From contig JACKIN010000018.1 of the NCBI GenBank assembly GCA_020638495.1, forward strand, positions 10,070-74,069: a stretch of DNA of 64,000 bases, written 5' to 3'. How positions within the stretch are numbered: the first letter of the stretch is position 1; each line of letters begins with the position of its first letter. Below are positions 18,342-26,710 of the stretch, in pieces. The DNA is from Geminicoccaceae bacterium (GTDB lineage Bacteria; Pseudomonadota; Alphaproteobacteria; Geminicoccales; Geminicoccaceae). A program made the position numbers and the translations under genes. The notes below the pieces were generated by a model. That model was not told the origin of the DNA and ran no database searches. It saw nothing but the letters and a program-made list of their open reading frames with translations.

Positions 18342-19679
18342 GTGGGCGAGGGCGCGGATATCCGGGGCGGTCGACTGCCGGCCGCCGCCTATGACGAGAA
18401 TTTCGCCGATCTCCAGCCGCCGCTGGCGAGGCAGGAGGCCGTGGTCGAGGCTGCGCGCTGCTATTTCTGCTACGATGCGCCCTGCGTCCAGGCCTGCCCG
18501 ACCGGCATCGATATCCCGAGCTTCATCCGCAAGATCCAGACCGGCAACCTGAAGGGTTCGGCCCTCGACATCCTCGAGGCCAACATCATGGGCGGCACCT
18601 GTGCCCGGGTCTGCCCGACCGAGGTGCTCTGCGAAGAAGCCTGCGTGCGCACCGTGCAGGAGGGCAAGCCGGTCCGGATCGGGCGGCTGCAGCGCTACGC
18701 CACCGATGCGCTGTTCGCCACCGGCATCCAGCCCTTCAGCCGGGCGGCATCCACCGGCCGGCGGATCGCCGTGGTCGGCGCCGGCCCTGCCGGCCTCGCC
18801 TGCGCCCATGCGCTGGCGCGGCGCGGCCACGACGTCGTCGTCTTCGAGCGCCGGGCCAAGGCCGGCGGGCTCAACGAGCACGGCATCGCTGCCTACAAGA
18901 TGGCGAACGACTTCGCCGCGCGCGAGGTCGCCTTCATCCTCGGCATCGGCGGCATCGAGCTCCACCTCGGCCAGGCGCTCGGTCGCGAGCTGACGCTCGA
19001 CGCCCTGCGCCGCGACCACGACGCCGTCTTCCTCGGCGTCGGCCTCGGCACCACCAACCGCCTGGGCCTGGCGGGCGAGGAGCTCGAGGGTGTGCTCGAC
19101 GCCGTCGACTTCATCGAGGAGCTGCGGCAGAGCCCGGACAAGGCGACCCTGCCGGTCGGCCGACACATCGTCGTCATCGGCGGCGGCAACACCGCGATCG
19201 ACATTGCCGTCCAGACGAAGCGCCTGGGTGCCGAGACCGTCACCCTGGTCTATCGCCGCGGCGCCGGCGAAATGGGGGCGACCGGCCACGAGCAGGAGAT
19301 CGCCCAGCTGAACGGGGTGCTGATCCGCCACTGGGCGCGGCCGGTGACGCTAGAGGCCGCGGGCGGCCGGGTCGCCGGCGTGACCTTCGAGCACACCCGG
19401 CTCGATGCGGGCGGCAGGCTCGAGGGCACGGGCGAGCGCTTTACCCTCGCCGCCGACCAGGTCTTCAAGGCGATTGGCCAGAAGCTCCTGGCGGACGAGC
19501 TCGCCGGTAGCGGCCTCGCGATCGAGGCCGGCAAGCTTCGGGTCGACGACGAGCTGCGCACCTCGCTCGACGGCGTCTGGGCCGGCGGCGATGCCGTGGC
19601 CGGCCAGGATCTCACCGTGGCCGCGGTCGAGGATGGCAAGCGCGCCGCCCGCTCGATCGACCGGGCACTTGGCAACTAG
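18342..19679 (+). CDS. preT: NAD-dependent dihydropyrimidine dehydrogenase subunit PreT
   Basis: The protein (445 aa) is the flavin/NAD(H) subunit that, with PreA, reduces uracil and thymine to the 5,6-dihydro forms. The N-terminus has the Fe-S cysteines CYFCYDAPCVQACPTGIDIP and GGTCARVCPTEVLCEEAC. The FAD motif is VVGAGPAGLACAHAL (about residue 144) and the NAD motif is VIGGGNTAIDIA (about residue 283). I chose the GTG at 18342 because GGGAGG (18328-18333) gives it normal spacing; it would overlap the earlier GTG at 18333. preA follows after 17 bases. Confidence 0.88.
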   Translation: MGEGADIRGGRLPAAAYDENFADLQPPLARQEAVVEAARCYFCYDAPCVQACPTGIDIPSFIRKIQTGNLKGSALDILEANIMGGTCARVCPTEVLCEEACVRTVQEGKPVRIGRLQRYATDALFATGIQPFSRAASTGRRIAVVGAGPAGLACAHALARRGHDVVVFERRAKAGGLNEHGIAAYKMANDFAAREVAFILGIGGIELHLGQALGRELTLDALRRDHDAVFLGVGLGTTNRLGLAGEELEGVLDAVDFIEELRQSPDKATLPVGRHIVVIGGGNTAIDIAVQTKRLGAETVTLVYRRGAGEMGATGHEQEIAQLNGVLIRHWARPVTLEAAGGRVAGVTFEHTRLDAGGRLEGTGERFTLAADQVFKAIGQKLLADELAGSGLAIEAGKLRVDDELRTSLDGVWAGGDAVAGQDLTVAAVEDGKRAARSIDRALGN

Positions 19680-19696
19680 GCAGCCGGGAGGCAGTC

Positions 19697-20974
19697 ATGG
19701 CCGATCTCCGTTGCACCATCGCCGGTGTGAAGTCGCCCAACCCCTTCTGGCTCGCCTCCGCACCGCCGACCGACAAGGCCTACAACGTGGTCCGCGCCTT
19801 TCGCGCCGGCTGGGGCGGGGTGGTCTGGAAGACGCTCGGCGAGGACCCGCCCATCGTCAATGTCAGCTCGCGCTACGGGGCGGTCCATTTCCGCGGCCAC
19901 CGCATGGCCGGCTTCAACAATATCGAGCTGATTACCGATCGCACCCTCGAGGTGAACCTGCGGGAGATAACCCAGGTCAAGCGCGACTGGCCGGACCGCG
20001 CCATGGTCGTCTCGCTCATGGTGCCCTGCGAGGAGGCGAGCTGGCAGGCGATCCTGGCCCGGGTCGAGGCGACCGGCGCCGACGGGGTCGAACTCAATTT
20101 CGGCTGCCCGCACGGCATGAGCGAGCGCGGCATGGGCTCGGCCGTGGGCCAGGTGCCCGAGTACATCGAGATGGTGACCCGCTGGTGCAAGCAGCACACG
20201 AGGATGCCGGTCTTCGTCAAGCTCACGCCAAACGTCACCAACATCCTGGCCCCCGCCCGGGCGGCGGTCGCCGGCGGCGCCGACGCGGTCTCGCTGATCA
20301 ACACCATCAACTCGATCACCGCCGTCGACCTCGACCGCATGGCGCCCGAGCCCGTGGTCAACGGCAAGGGGGCGCATGGCGGCTATTGCGGCCCGGCGGT
20401 CAAGCCCATCGCCCTCTGCATGGTGGCCGAGATCGCCCGCGACCCGGACTGCGCCGGCGTGCCGATCTCCGGCATCGGCGGCATCGAGACCTGGCGCGAC
20501 GCCGCCGAGTTCATGGCGCTCGGCGCCGGCTCGGTGCAGGTCTGCACCGCTGCCATGCATTACGGCTTCAAGATCGTCGAGGACATGAACGACGGTCTCG
20601 CCAACTGGATGGACGATAAGGGCTACGCCACGCTCGACGGTTTCCGCGGCGCCGCGGTCGGCAACTATACCGACTGGGGCAAGCTCGACATGAACTACGA
20701 CATCAAGGCGCGGATCAGCGACGAGCTCTGCATCGGCTGCGGTCTCTGCCACATCGCCTGCGAGGACACCTCGCACCAGGCCATCCGCTTCACCCAGGAC
20801 GCGGGCAAGCGCCGCTTCACCGTGATCGACGCCGACTGCGTCGGCTGCAATCTCTGCATGCATGTCTGCCCGGTCGAGGGCTGCATCACCATGGAGGAGG
20901 TGAGCGAGGGGCGGCCCTATTTGACCTGGGCGGCGCATCCGAAGAACCCGCAGAACCTGAAGGCGGCCGAGTAG
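19697..20974 (+). CDS. preA: NAD-dependent dihydropyrimidine dehydrogenase subunit PreA
   Basis: The 425-residue catalytic subunit has an FMN-binding dihydroorotate-dehydrogenase-like barrel (FGCPHGMSERGMGSAVGQ, VFVKLTPNVTN, GIGGIETWRDAAEF). A C-terminal ferredoxin domain holds two 4Fe-4S motifs: CIGCGLCHIAC (about residue 346) and CVGCNLCMHVCP (about residue 381). The substrate loop begins with ASAPPTDKAYNVVRAF near residue 18. GGGAGG precedes the ATG. It acts with PreT in the cytosol as the first step of reductive pyrimidine breakdown. Confidence 0.92.
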   Translation: MADLRCTIAGVKSPNPFWLASAPPTDKAYNVVRAFRAGWGGVVWKTLGEDPPIVNVSSRYGAVHFRGHRMAGFNNIELITDRTLEVNLREITQVKRDWPDRAMVVSLMVPCEEASWQAILARVEATGADGVELNFGCPHGMSERGMGSAVGQVPEYIEMVTRWCKQHTRMPVFVKLTPNVTNILAPARAAVAGGADAVSLINTINSITAVDLDRMAPEPVVNGKGAHGGYCGPAVKPIALCMVAEIARDPDCAGVPISGIGGIETWRDAAEFMALGAGSVQVCTAAMHYGFKIVEDMNDGLANWMDDKGYATLDGFRGAAVGNYTDWGKLDMNYDIKARISDELCIGCGLCHIACEDTSHQAIRFTQDAGKRRFTVIDADCVGCNLCMHVCPVEGCITMEEVSEGRPYLTWAAHPKNPQNLKAAE

Positions 20975-21007
20975 CCTCCAGCGAAGACGCATTTGGGAGA
21001 TCGACCG

Positions 21008-22252
21008 GTGACCGAGAAGCCGACCAACATCAGGATCGACGGCGATCGGCTGATGCAGACCATCTTCGAGATGGCGAAGATCGGCGCCACGCCCAAGGGC
21101 GGCTGCAATCGGCAGACGCTGACCGACCTCGACCGCGAGGGCCGCGACCTCTTCCGCTCGTGGTGCGAGGCGGCCGGCTGCACGGTCGAGATCGACGAGC
21201 TCGGCAACATGTTCGCCCGCCGCCCGGGCAAGCGCCCGGAGCTGCCGCCGGTCGTCATGGGCAGCCATCTCGACACCCAGCCGACCGGTGGCAAGTATGA
21301 CGGCATCGCCGGCGTCCTGACCGGGCTCGAGGTGATCCGCACGCTGAACGATTTCAACTTCGAGACCGAGCGGCCGATCGAGGTGGTCAACTGGACCAAC
21401 GAGGAGGGCACGCGTTTCGCCCCGGCCATGCTCGCCTCCGGTGTCTATGGCGGCGCCTTCACCAGGGACTGGGCCTACGCGCTCCAGGGTTTCGATGGCG
21501 CCACCTTCGGCGCCGAGCTCGAGCGGATCGGCTACAAGGGCGAGCGTCCCTGCGCGCCGCAGGAATGGGACAGCTTCTTCGAGCTGCATATCGAGCAAGG
21601 GCCGATTCTCGAGGCCGAGGGCAAGACCATCGGCGTGGTCACCGGCGGGCAGGGCATGCGCTGGTACAACGTGACCATCACCGGCCGCGAGAGCCATGCC
21701 GGCACCACGCCGATCGATCGCCGCAAGGATGCGCTCCTCGCCGCGTCGAAGGTCTTCGTCCGACTGCGCGAGATTGCCTACGAGCACGGGCCCTACGGGG
21801 TCACCACGGTCGGCCATGTGGACGTGCAGCCCAACTCGCGCAACGTGATCCCCGGCGAGGTGATGTTCACCGCCGACGTCCGCCATCCCGAGGCCGACCA
21901 TCTCGAGGCGATGGGCGAGGCCTTCCGCGCCGCGGTCGCCGAGGCCTGCGCGCTCGAGGGGCTGGATTCCACCATCGACGAGATCTGGTACTTCCCGCCC
22001 GTCGCCTTCGACGCCGACCGGGTGGCCGCCGTGCGCCGCGCCGCGGAGGCGGCCGGGCTCAGCCACCGCGACATGGTCTCCGGCGCCGGCCACGACGCCT
22101 GCTATGTCGCCCGGGTGGCGCCGACGGCGATGATCTTCATCCCCTGCAAGGACGGGCTCAGCCACAACGAGGCGGAGCATGCCGAGCCCGAGCACCTGAT
22201 CGCCGGCTGCGACGTGCTGCTCCGCGCCGTGCTCGAGCGCGCCAGCGGCTGA
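21008..22252 (+). CDS. Beta-ureidopropionase / N-carbamoyl amino acid hydrolase (M20 family)
   Basis: The 414-residue enzyme belongs to the hydantoinase/carbamoylase branch of M20 metallopeptidases. The metal ligands appear as GSHLDTQPTGGKYDGIAG (about residues 86-103), NWTNEEGTRF, the His in FELHIEQGP, and the C-terminal HNEAEHAEPE. It should cleave N-carbamoyl-beta-alanine, the third step of reductive pyrimidine breakdown. I chose the GTG at 21008, with GGGAGA seven bases ahead; TTG 20993 is less likely. The second enzyme, dihydropyrimidinase, is not in the window. The stop codon abuts an insertion sequence. Confidence 0.85.
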   Translation: MTEKPTNIRIDGDRLMQTIFEMAKIGATPKGGCNRQTLTDLDREGRDLFRSWCEAAGCTVEIDELGNMFARRPGKRPELPPVVMGSHLDTQPTGGKYDGIAGVLTGLEVIRTLNDFNFETERPIEVVNWTNEEGTRFAPAMLASGVYGGAFTRDWAYALQGFDGATFGAELERIGYKGERPCAPQEWDSFFELHIEQGPILEAEGKTIGVVTGGQGMRWYNVTITGRESHAGTTPIDRRKDALLAASKVFVRLREIAYEHGPYGVTTVGHVDVQPNSRNVIPGEVMFTADVRHPEADHLEAMGEAFRAAVAEACALEGLDSTIDEIWYFPPVAFDADRVAAVRRAAEAAGLSHRDMVSGAGHDACYVARVAPTAMIFIPCKDGLSHNEAEHAEPEHLIAGCDVLLRAVLERASG

Positions 22253-23761
22253 GAGCGTGTGAAGGAATGCAGGGCCATGCTGTATTTCGGCTTGGACTTG
22301 GCGCCTGGCCGCGATTTTGGTGCGCCAGCGGGAGAGGGCTGGAGGCGGTGGGAGGTTGAGGGCCGCGGCGGCCCGCTGTTCAGGCGATGAGCTCGCCGGG
22401 CTGGAGCAGCCGCAGGGCGATGCGCAGGTTGTGGGCGAGCGCCTGCCACAGGGCGACGGCGCGCACCTTTTTCAGCCCCCGCACCAGGAATTGCCGCAGG
22501 CCACGATTGCGGACCTGGGCGTTGACGCATTCGATGGTGGCGGCTCGGTCCCTGTAGATCGCCTTGGCGGCCTCGCCCTCCATCCGTTGGCGCCACGCCA
22601 GGACGGCATCGGTATCCCCCTTCATCCGGTCGGTCGGGGCGCGCGCCGTGTCGCGCGGGGTCATCGGCGGGGCGTAGAGGGTCACACCCCGGCCGTCCAG
22701 CCGGTCGATGGCCGCCAGGTTGACGAAGCCGCCATCGGCCAGCATCTCGCGCGGCAGCTTGCCGAAGCGCTCGGCGATCTGGTCGGCCATCGGCTCCAGG
22801 TGGGGCTGGTCGCCGCCGCTGTTGGTCACCGCCACGCCGACGATCAGGCGATGCTCGGTCTCGGCGGCGAGCTGGACGTTGAAGGCGGGCCGAAAGCCGC
22901 CGTCGGCCATCTTCATCACCCGTGCCTCCGGATCGGTGGTCGAGACCCGCGCCTTGTCCTTCTTTGTCGCCGGGCGCCTGGCCTCGACGGCCGGCAGCTC
23001 GGCCAGCGCCGCCGCCACCCGCTCCTCGCGCTCGCGCACCGCCCGTTCCTGCGCCGCCCGCCGGCGGCCCGACGCCGCCGCCGGGTCGGCCGCCAGCTCG
23101 GCCTTCAGCGCCCGCACCCGCTCCGCCGCCTGCCGACGGCAGTTCTCCAAGCTCTCCCGCCGCCGGAACGAAGCCGCTCCCGCCGAGGCCCGCACCTTCA
23201 TCCCGTCCTGGGCCAGCCGATCCAGTCGCACCAGCCCCTTGTGCAGCAGCACCGCCACGCTGGCCGTCAGCGTCTTGTCGAGCCAGGCCGCATGAGCCGT
23301 GCGGAAGTCGCTCAGGGATTTGTGGTTGGTCGACACCCCGCCGCACAGCCAGCGATAGGCGACGTGGCTGCCGCACAACTCGGCCAGCCGCCGGGCGCTG
23401 CCCACCCCGTCGATGGTCGCGAACAGCCACAGCGCCACCAAAATGCGCGGATCGGCCGGCGGATGCCCCACATGGCCTGCCACCGCCTTGATCCCCGCCA
23501 GCAGATCCGAGATGTCCAGACCCTCGACGAACCGCCACACCAGCCGCGCCGGATGACCCGCCGAAAGCAAATCATCCAGACTGCACACCCGAAGCTCGAC
23601 CTGTGACCGCTCCGCTTTCCTCAACCGGGGCGCACCGACAGGCACCTTCCCCGGCGCCGCCGCCGCCGGCAGATCATCGAAAAGACCCTCCTCCATACCC
23701 CCCCTCTCAGATCGCTGCGGCTATTCTATCGAAAAGGCGCAGGACATTCATTCACAGGCTC
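22253..23761 (-). mobile_element. IS1182-type insertion sequence, 1509 bp, apparently complete
   Basis: The ends are inverted repeats: 22253-22269 (GAGCGTGTGAAGGAATG) and the complement of 23745-23761 (GAGCCTGTGAATGAATG), matching at 15 of 17 bases. One transposase gene lies inside on the minus strand. The left end begins on the base after the carbamoylase stop codon. TGA flanks the element on both sides, which could be a 3-base duplication or chance. The intact ends and intact gene suggest a recent insertion. Confidence 0.85.
22380..23696 (-). CDS. IS1182 family transposase
   Basis: The 438-residue protein has the N-terminal DUF772-type domain (LDDLLSAGHPARLVWRFVE, then GHPPADPRILVALWLFA). 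The DDE catalytic core shows as the Asp in LAQDGMKVRA (about residue 165), the Asp in MLADGGF (about residue 318), and the Glu in TIECVNAQVRNRGL (about residue 391). A charged region with repeated Arg-Glu in the middle (about 180-250) is usual in this family. No frameshift or stop is seen, so it should be active. It is transcribed toward the pyrimidine operon. Confidence 0.88.
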   Translation of the reverse strand: MEEGLFDDLPAAAAPGKVPVGAPRLRKAERSQVELRVCSLDDLLSAGHPARLVWRFVEGLDISDLLAGIKAVAGHVGHPPADPRILVALWLFATIDGVGSARRLAELCGSHVAYRWLCGGVSTNHKSLSDFRTAHAAWLDKTLTASVAVLLHKGLVRLDRLAQDGMKVRASAGAASFRRRESLENCRRQAAERVRALKAELAADPAAASGRRRAAQERAVREREERVAAALAELPAVEARRPATKKDKARVSTTDPEARVMKMADGGFRPAFNVQLAAETEHRLIVGVAVTNSGGDQPHLEPMADQIAERFGKLPREMLADGGFVNLAAIDRLDGRGVTLYAPPMTPRDTARAPTDRMKGDTDAVLAWRQRMEGEAAKAIYRDRAATIECVNAQVRNRGLRQFLVRGLKKVRAVALWQALAHNLRIALRLLQPGELIA

Positions 23762-23841
23762 TGAGCTGCCCCGAGCACGCGTCCGCAACCTGTGGTAGGA
23801 TGAAGGCCAGTCGGGACCGGCCACAGGCGGGGGAGGCTGCC

Positions 23842-26691
23842 GTGCCAGGCAAGGCGAAGGGAAAACGACTGTCCAAGGCCGAGCGGGCCCTGATCCGGGA
23901 CGTGCTCGGCTGGCGCGAGCGCTATGACGACCGCCCGACGCGTGACCGGGCCGGCGCCGCACCGGCGGCAACGGCACCCCGCGTGCTCGCGGCGGAGGCC
24001 AGCGCCCTGATCGTCCGCCACGAGAGCGGCGGGCGCGCCTATTACGAGCAGGTCATAAAGAAGCGGCCGATCTGGCCCGAATTCAGCTCCGGCCTGACCA
24101 TCGGCTTCGGCTTCGATATCGGCCACCGCTCGAAGGCCGAGCTCGAGCGGGTCTGGACGCCGCATCTGGGGGCGGAGGCCGTGGCTCGGCTCGCCCGGGC
24201 GGTCGGGCTCACGGCGACCGGCGCCGATCGCGAGGCGAAGGTCGCCCGGCTGAAGAAGCTGGCGAAGGAGCTCGCCGACATCGAGGTGCCCTGGAGCATG
24301 GCCGAGGCGGTCTTCGCGGCCGAGGAGGTGCCGATTCAGGTGGCGAAGACCACGGCCGCCCTGCCCAATACCGAGCTCCTCGGCGACACGTGCCTGGGGG
24401 CCCTGGTCTCGCTGGTCTTCAACCGCGGCAGTGGCGGCTTCACCAGCAGCAAGACGCGGTTTCGCGAGATGCGGGCGATCCGCCAGCACATGGCCGATCG
24501 CAACTTCGCCGCCATTCCGGCCGAGATCCGCTCCATGTGCCGGCTCTGGCCCGATCACCCGGGGCTGACGGGGCGGCGCGAGGAGGAGGCGGCGCTCTTC
24601 GAGGCCGGGCTCGCGTCCTTGCCCGCCACGGCCGCGGCCAGGCCGGCTCCCGCCTGGCCGGCGCTGGTCGCCAGCCTCGATGCGGCGCCCGACCGCTTCG
24701 ACACCCGCGACCTGCCCTACCGGCCGCCGCTCGTCTCGCTGCCGCCGTCCTGGCCGCCAGCGCTCTGGATCGAGCGCTTCCTGCCGCAATACGCGGCCGA
24801 CGGCATGGTGCTGGACCAGCGGGCCGAGGGTGCCTGCACCGGCTTCGGCCTCGCTGCCGTCATCAACTACATCGCCTGGGAGGCCTGGCAGCGCGCCACC
24901 ATCGAGGAGCGGCCGGCGCCGGCACCGGTCAAGGTCAGCGAGCGCATGCTCTACCACATGGCCCAGCTCTACGACGAATGGGAGGGCGAGGACTACGAGG
25001 GCTCGAGCTGCCGGGGTGCTATGAAGGGCTGGCACAAGCACGGCGTCTGCGCCGGCCATCTCTGGCCTTACGAGGATGGCAGCTTCGTGGGACCGGACCC
25101 GACATGGGCCAGCGACGCGGCGCTGCGGCCGATCGGCGCCTACTACCGGATCGATCGGAGCTCGCTCGTCGACCTGCAGGCGGCGATCGCCGAGGTGCAC
25201 GCGATCTATGTCTCGGCCCAGGTGCACGGCGGCTGGAATCTCGGGCCGGCTGCGGACGCACCGCCGGTCATCGACTGGAACGGCGAGGCGGCGGCGGGTG
25301 CCCATGCCTTCGCGCTCGTCGGCTATGACGAGCGCGGCTTCATCGTGCAGAACTCGTGGGGTCCCGACTGGGGCTTCGGCGGTTTCGCCATCCTGACCTA
25401 TGGCGACTGGCTGGCGCATGGCCACGATGCCTGGGTCGCCGTGCTGGGCGCACCTATCGGCCGGACGACCAGCCCCGTCGCCCTGAGCGAGGCGCCCCTG
25501 CAGGCCCGCGCCGCGACGCTCGCCGGAGCCGGCGCTGGCCGCGCCGACAGCGCTGCACCGCCGGCGGCGGCACCCTGGGCGGCCGATACGGCGCTCGAGC
25601 GGACGCTGGTCCTCGGCAATGACGGAAGGCCGCTGCACCGGCTGCTGACGGCCCGCGACGCGGCGGCGAATCTGGCCTGCGTCGTCGAGGAGCACCTGCT
25701 CCGCCGGCTCCGTGACAGCGGCAGCCGCAAGCTCGTGGTCTATGCCCATGGCGGGCTCAATGACGAGCCGGCCTCGCTCCTGCGGGTTCGCAGGCTCGGC
25801 CCGTATTTCGAGGCCAATGGGGTGCCCGCCCTCTTCTTCACCTGGCGGACCGGCGTGCGCGACTGCCTGCTCGGCATCCTGGAGGATGCCGCATCCCGCA
25901 TCGGCATCGACCTGGCGCTGGTCCGGGCCGAGGGCCTCGCCCGGGGTCTGAAGGAAGAGCTCGCCGAGACGCGGGACGCCACGCTCGAGGTGCTGAGCGA
26001 GCGCCTGCTCGGCAAGGCGGTCTGGACGCAGATGAAGCAGAACGCGGCGGCCGCTTCCGAGCCGGCCGGCGGCGCGGCGCTGGCCGCCAGATCGCTGGCC
26101 CGGCTGGCCGGCGAGATCGAGGGCCTCGAGATCCACCTGATCGGCCACTCGGCAGGTGCCATATTCCACGGCCATCTGCTCCGCCGCCTCGCTGCCGAGG
26201 GTCTCGCCGTGAAGAGCGCCGAGCTCTGGGCACCGGCCTGCAGCCTGCGCTTCGCCGTCGAGCGGTATGGCCGGGCCTTCGCCGAAGGCACCCTGGCGCC
26301 GAAAGCGCTGCACATCGCACTCCTCGCCGATGTCATCGAGCGGGCGGATTCGGTCGGGCCTTACGGCAAGTCATTGCTCTATCTGGTCAGTCGCGCCTTC
26401 GAGCCGCTCAGGCGCATGCCGCTGCTCGGGCTCGCGGATGCGTGGACGGGCGACGTGCCGGTGGCCGCGCGGCCATTCAATAGCGCCGCCCGGGCCGACA
26501 TCGAGGCGTGGCGTGCCCTCTGGCGCGGCCGGCTCGAGCTGGTCAGCGAGCCCGAGGTCGGGGACGGGAGGAAGACCATCCCGGCGGTGCACGGCTCCTT
26601 CGACAACAATGCCGCCCTGGTCTCGGCCACGATCCGCCGGATCAGGGGACAGAAGCTCGCCTTGCCAGTCGGCGATCTCGGCGGCTTCTGA
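23842..26691 (+). CDS. Three-domain protein: GH24-like lysozyme, papain-like protease, serine hydrolase
   Basis: This 949-residue protein has no signal peptide or membrane segment that I can see. Residues 50-260 look like a phage-type (GH24) lysozyme: Glu61 in RHESGGRAYY, then GLTIGFGFDIGH (84-95) and ALVSLVFNRGSGGF (194 is Asn). Residues 290-560 match a C1A papain-like protease: Cys332 in EGACTGFG, His488 in GAHAFALVGYDE, Asn504 in VQNSWGPDWG. Residues 625-949 hold an alpha/beta hydrolase-like domain: YAHGGLND (634-641) and the nucleophile elbow GHSAG with Ser770. I chose the GTG at 23842 because of the strong GGGGGAGG; an ATG at 23800 is possible. All three catalytic sets look intact. An effector or toxin attacking other cells is my inference; no secretion or immunity gene adjoins it. 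Confidence 0.7.
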   Translation: MPGKAKGKRLSKAERALIRDVLGWRERYDDRPTRDRAGAAPAATAPRVLAAEASALIVRHESGGRAYYEQVIKKRPIWPEFSSGLTIGFGFDIGHRSKAELERVWTPHLGAEAVARLARAVGLTATGADREAKVARLKKLAKELADIEVPWSMAEAVFAAEEVPIQVAKTTAALPNTELLGDTCLGALVSLVFNRGSGGFTSSKTRFREMRAIRQHMADRNFAAIPAEIRSMCRLWPDHPGLTGRREEEAALFEAGLASLPATAAARPAPAWPALVASLDAAPDRFDTRDLPYRPPLVSLPPSWPPALWIERFLPQYAADGMVLDQRAEGACTGFGLAAVINYIAWEAWQRATIEERPAPAPVKVSERMLYHMAQLYDEWEGEDYEGSSCRGAMKGWHKHGVCAGHLWPYEDGSFVGPDPTWASDAALRPIGAYYRIDRSSLVDLQAAIAEVHAIYVSAQVHGGWNLGPAADAPPVIDWNGEAAAGAHAFALVGYDERGFIVQNSWGPDWGFGGFAILTYGDWLAHGHDAWVAVLGAPIGRTTSPVALSEAPLQARAATLAGAGAGRADSAAPPAAAPWAADTALERTLVLGNDGRPLHRLLTARDAAANLACVVEEHLLRRLRDSGSRKLVVYAHGGLNDEPASLLRVRRLGPYFEANGVPALFFTWRTGVRDCLLGILEDAASRIGIDLALVRAEGLARGLKEELAETRDATLEVLSERLLGKAVWTQMKQNAAAASEPAGGAALAARSLARLAGEIEGLEIHLIGHSAGAIFHGHLLRRLAAEGLAVKSAELWAPACSLRFAVERYGRAFAEGTLAPKALHIALLADVIERADSVGPYGKSLLYLVSRAFEPLRRMPLLGLADAWTGDVPVAARPFNSAARADIEAWRALWRGRLELVSEPEVGDGRKTIPAVHGSFDNNAALVSATIRRIRGQKLALPVGDLGGF

Positions 26692-26710
26692 GCGACGCCG
26701 CCCGCTGCTC

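Noticed and set aside
19676..22195. Open frame of 839 codons on the minus strand
   Set aside because: It is antisense to preA and the carbamoylase gene; both have intact metal and Fe-S motifs.
23752..26313. Open frame of 853 codons on the minus strand
   Set aside because: It is antisense to the three-domain protein, whose active-site motifs are clear. No family pattern or ribosome-binding site is seen.
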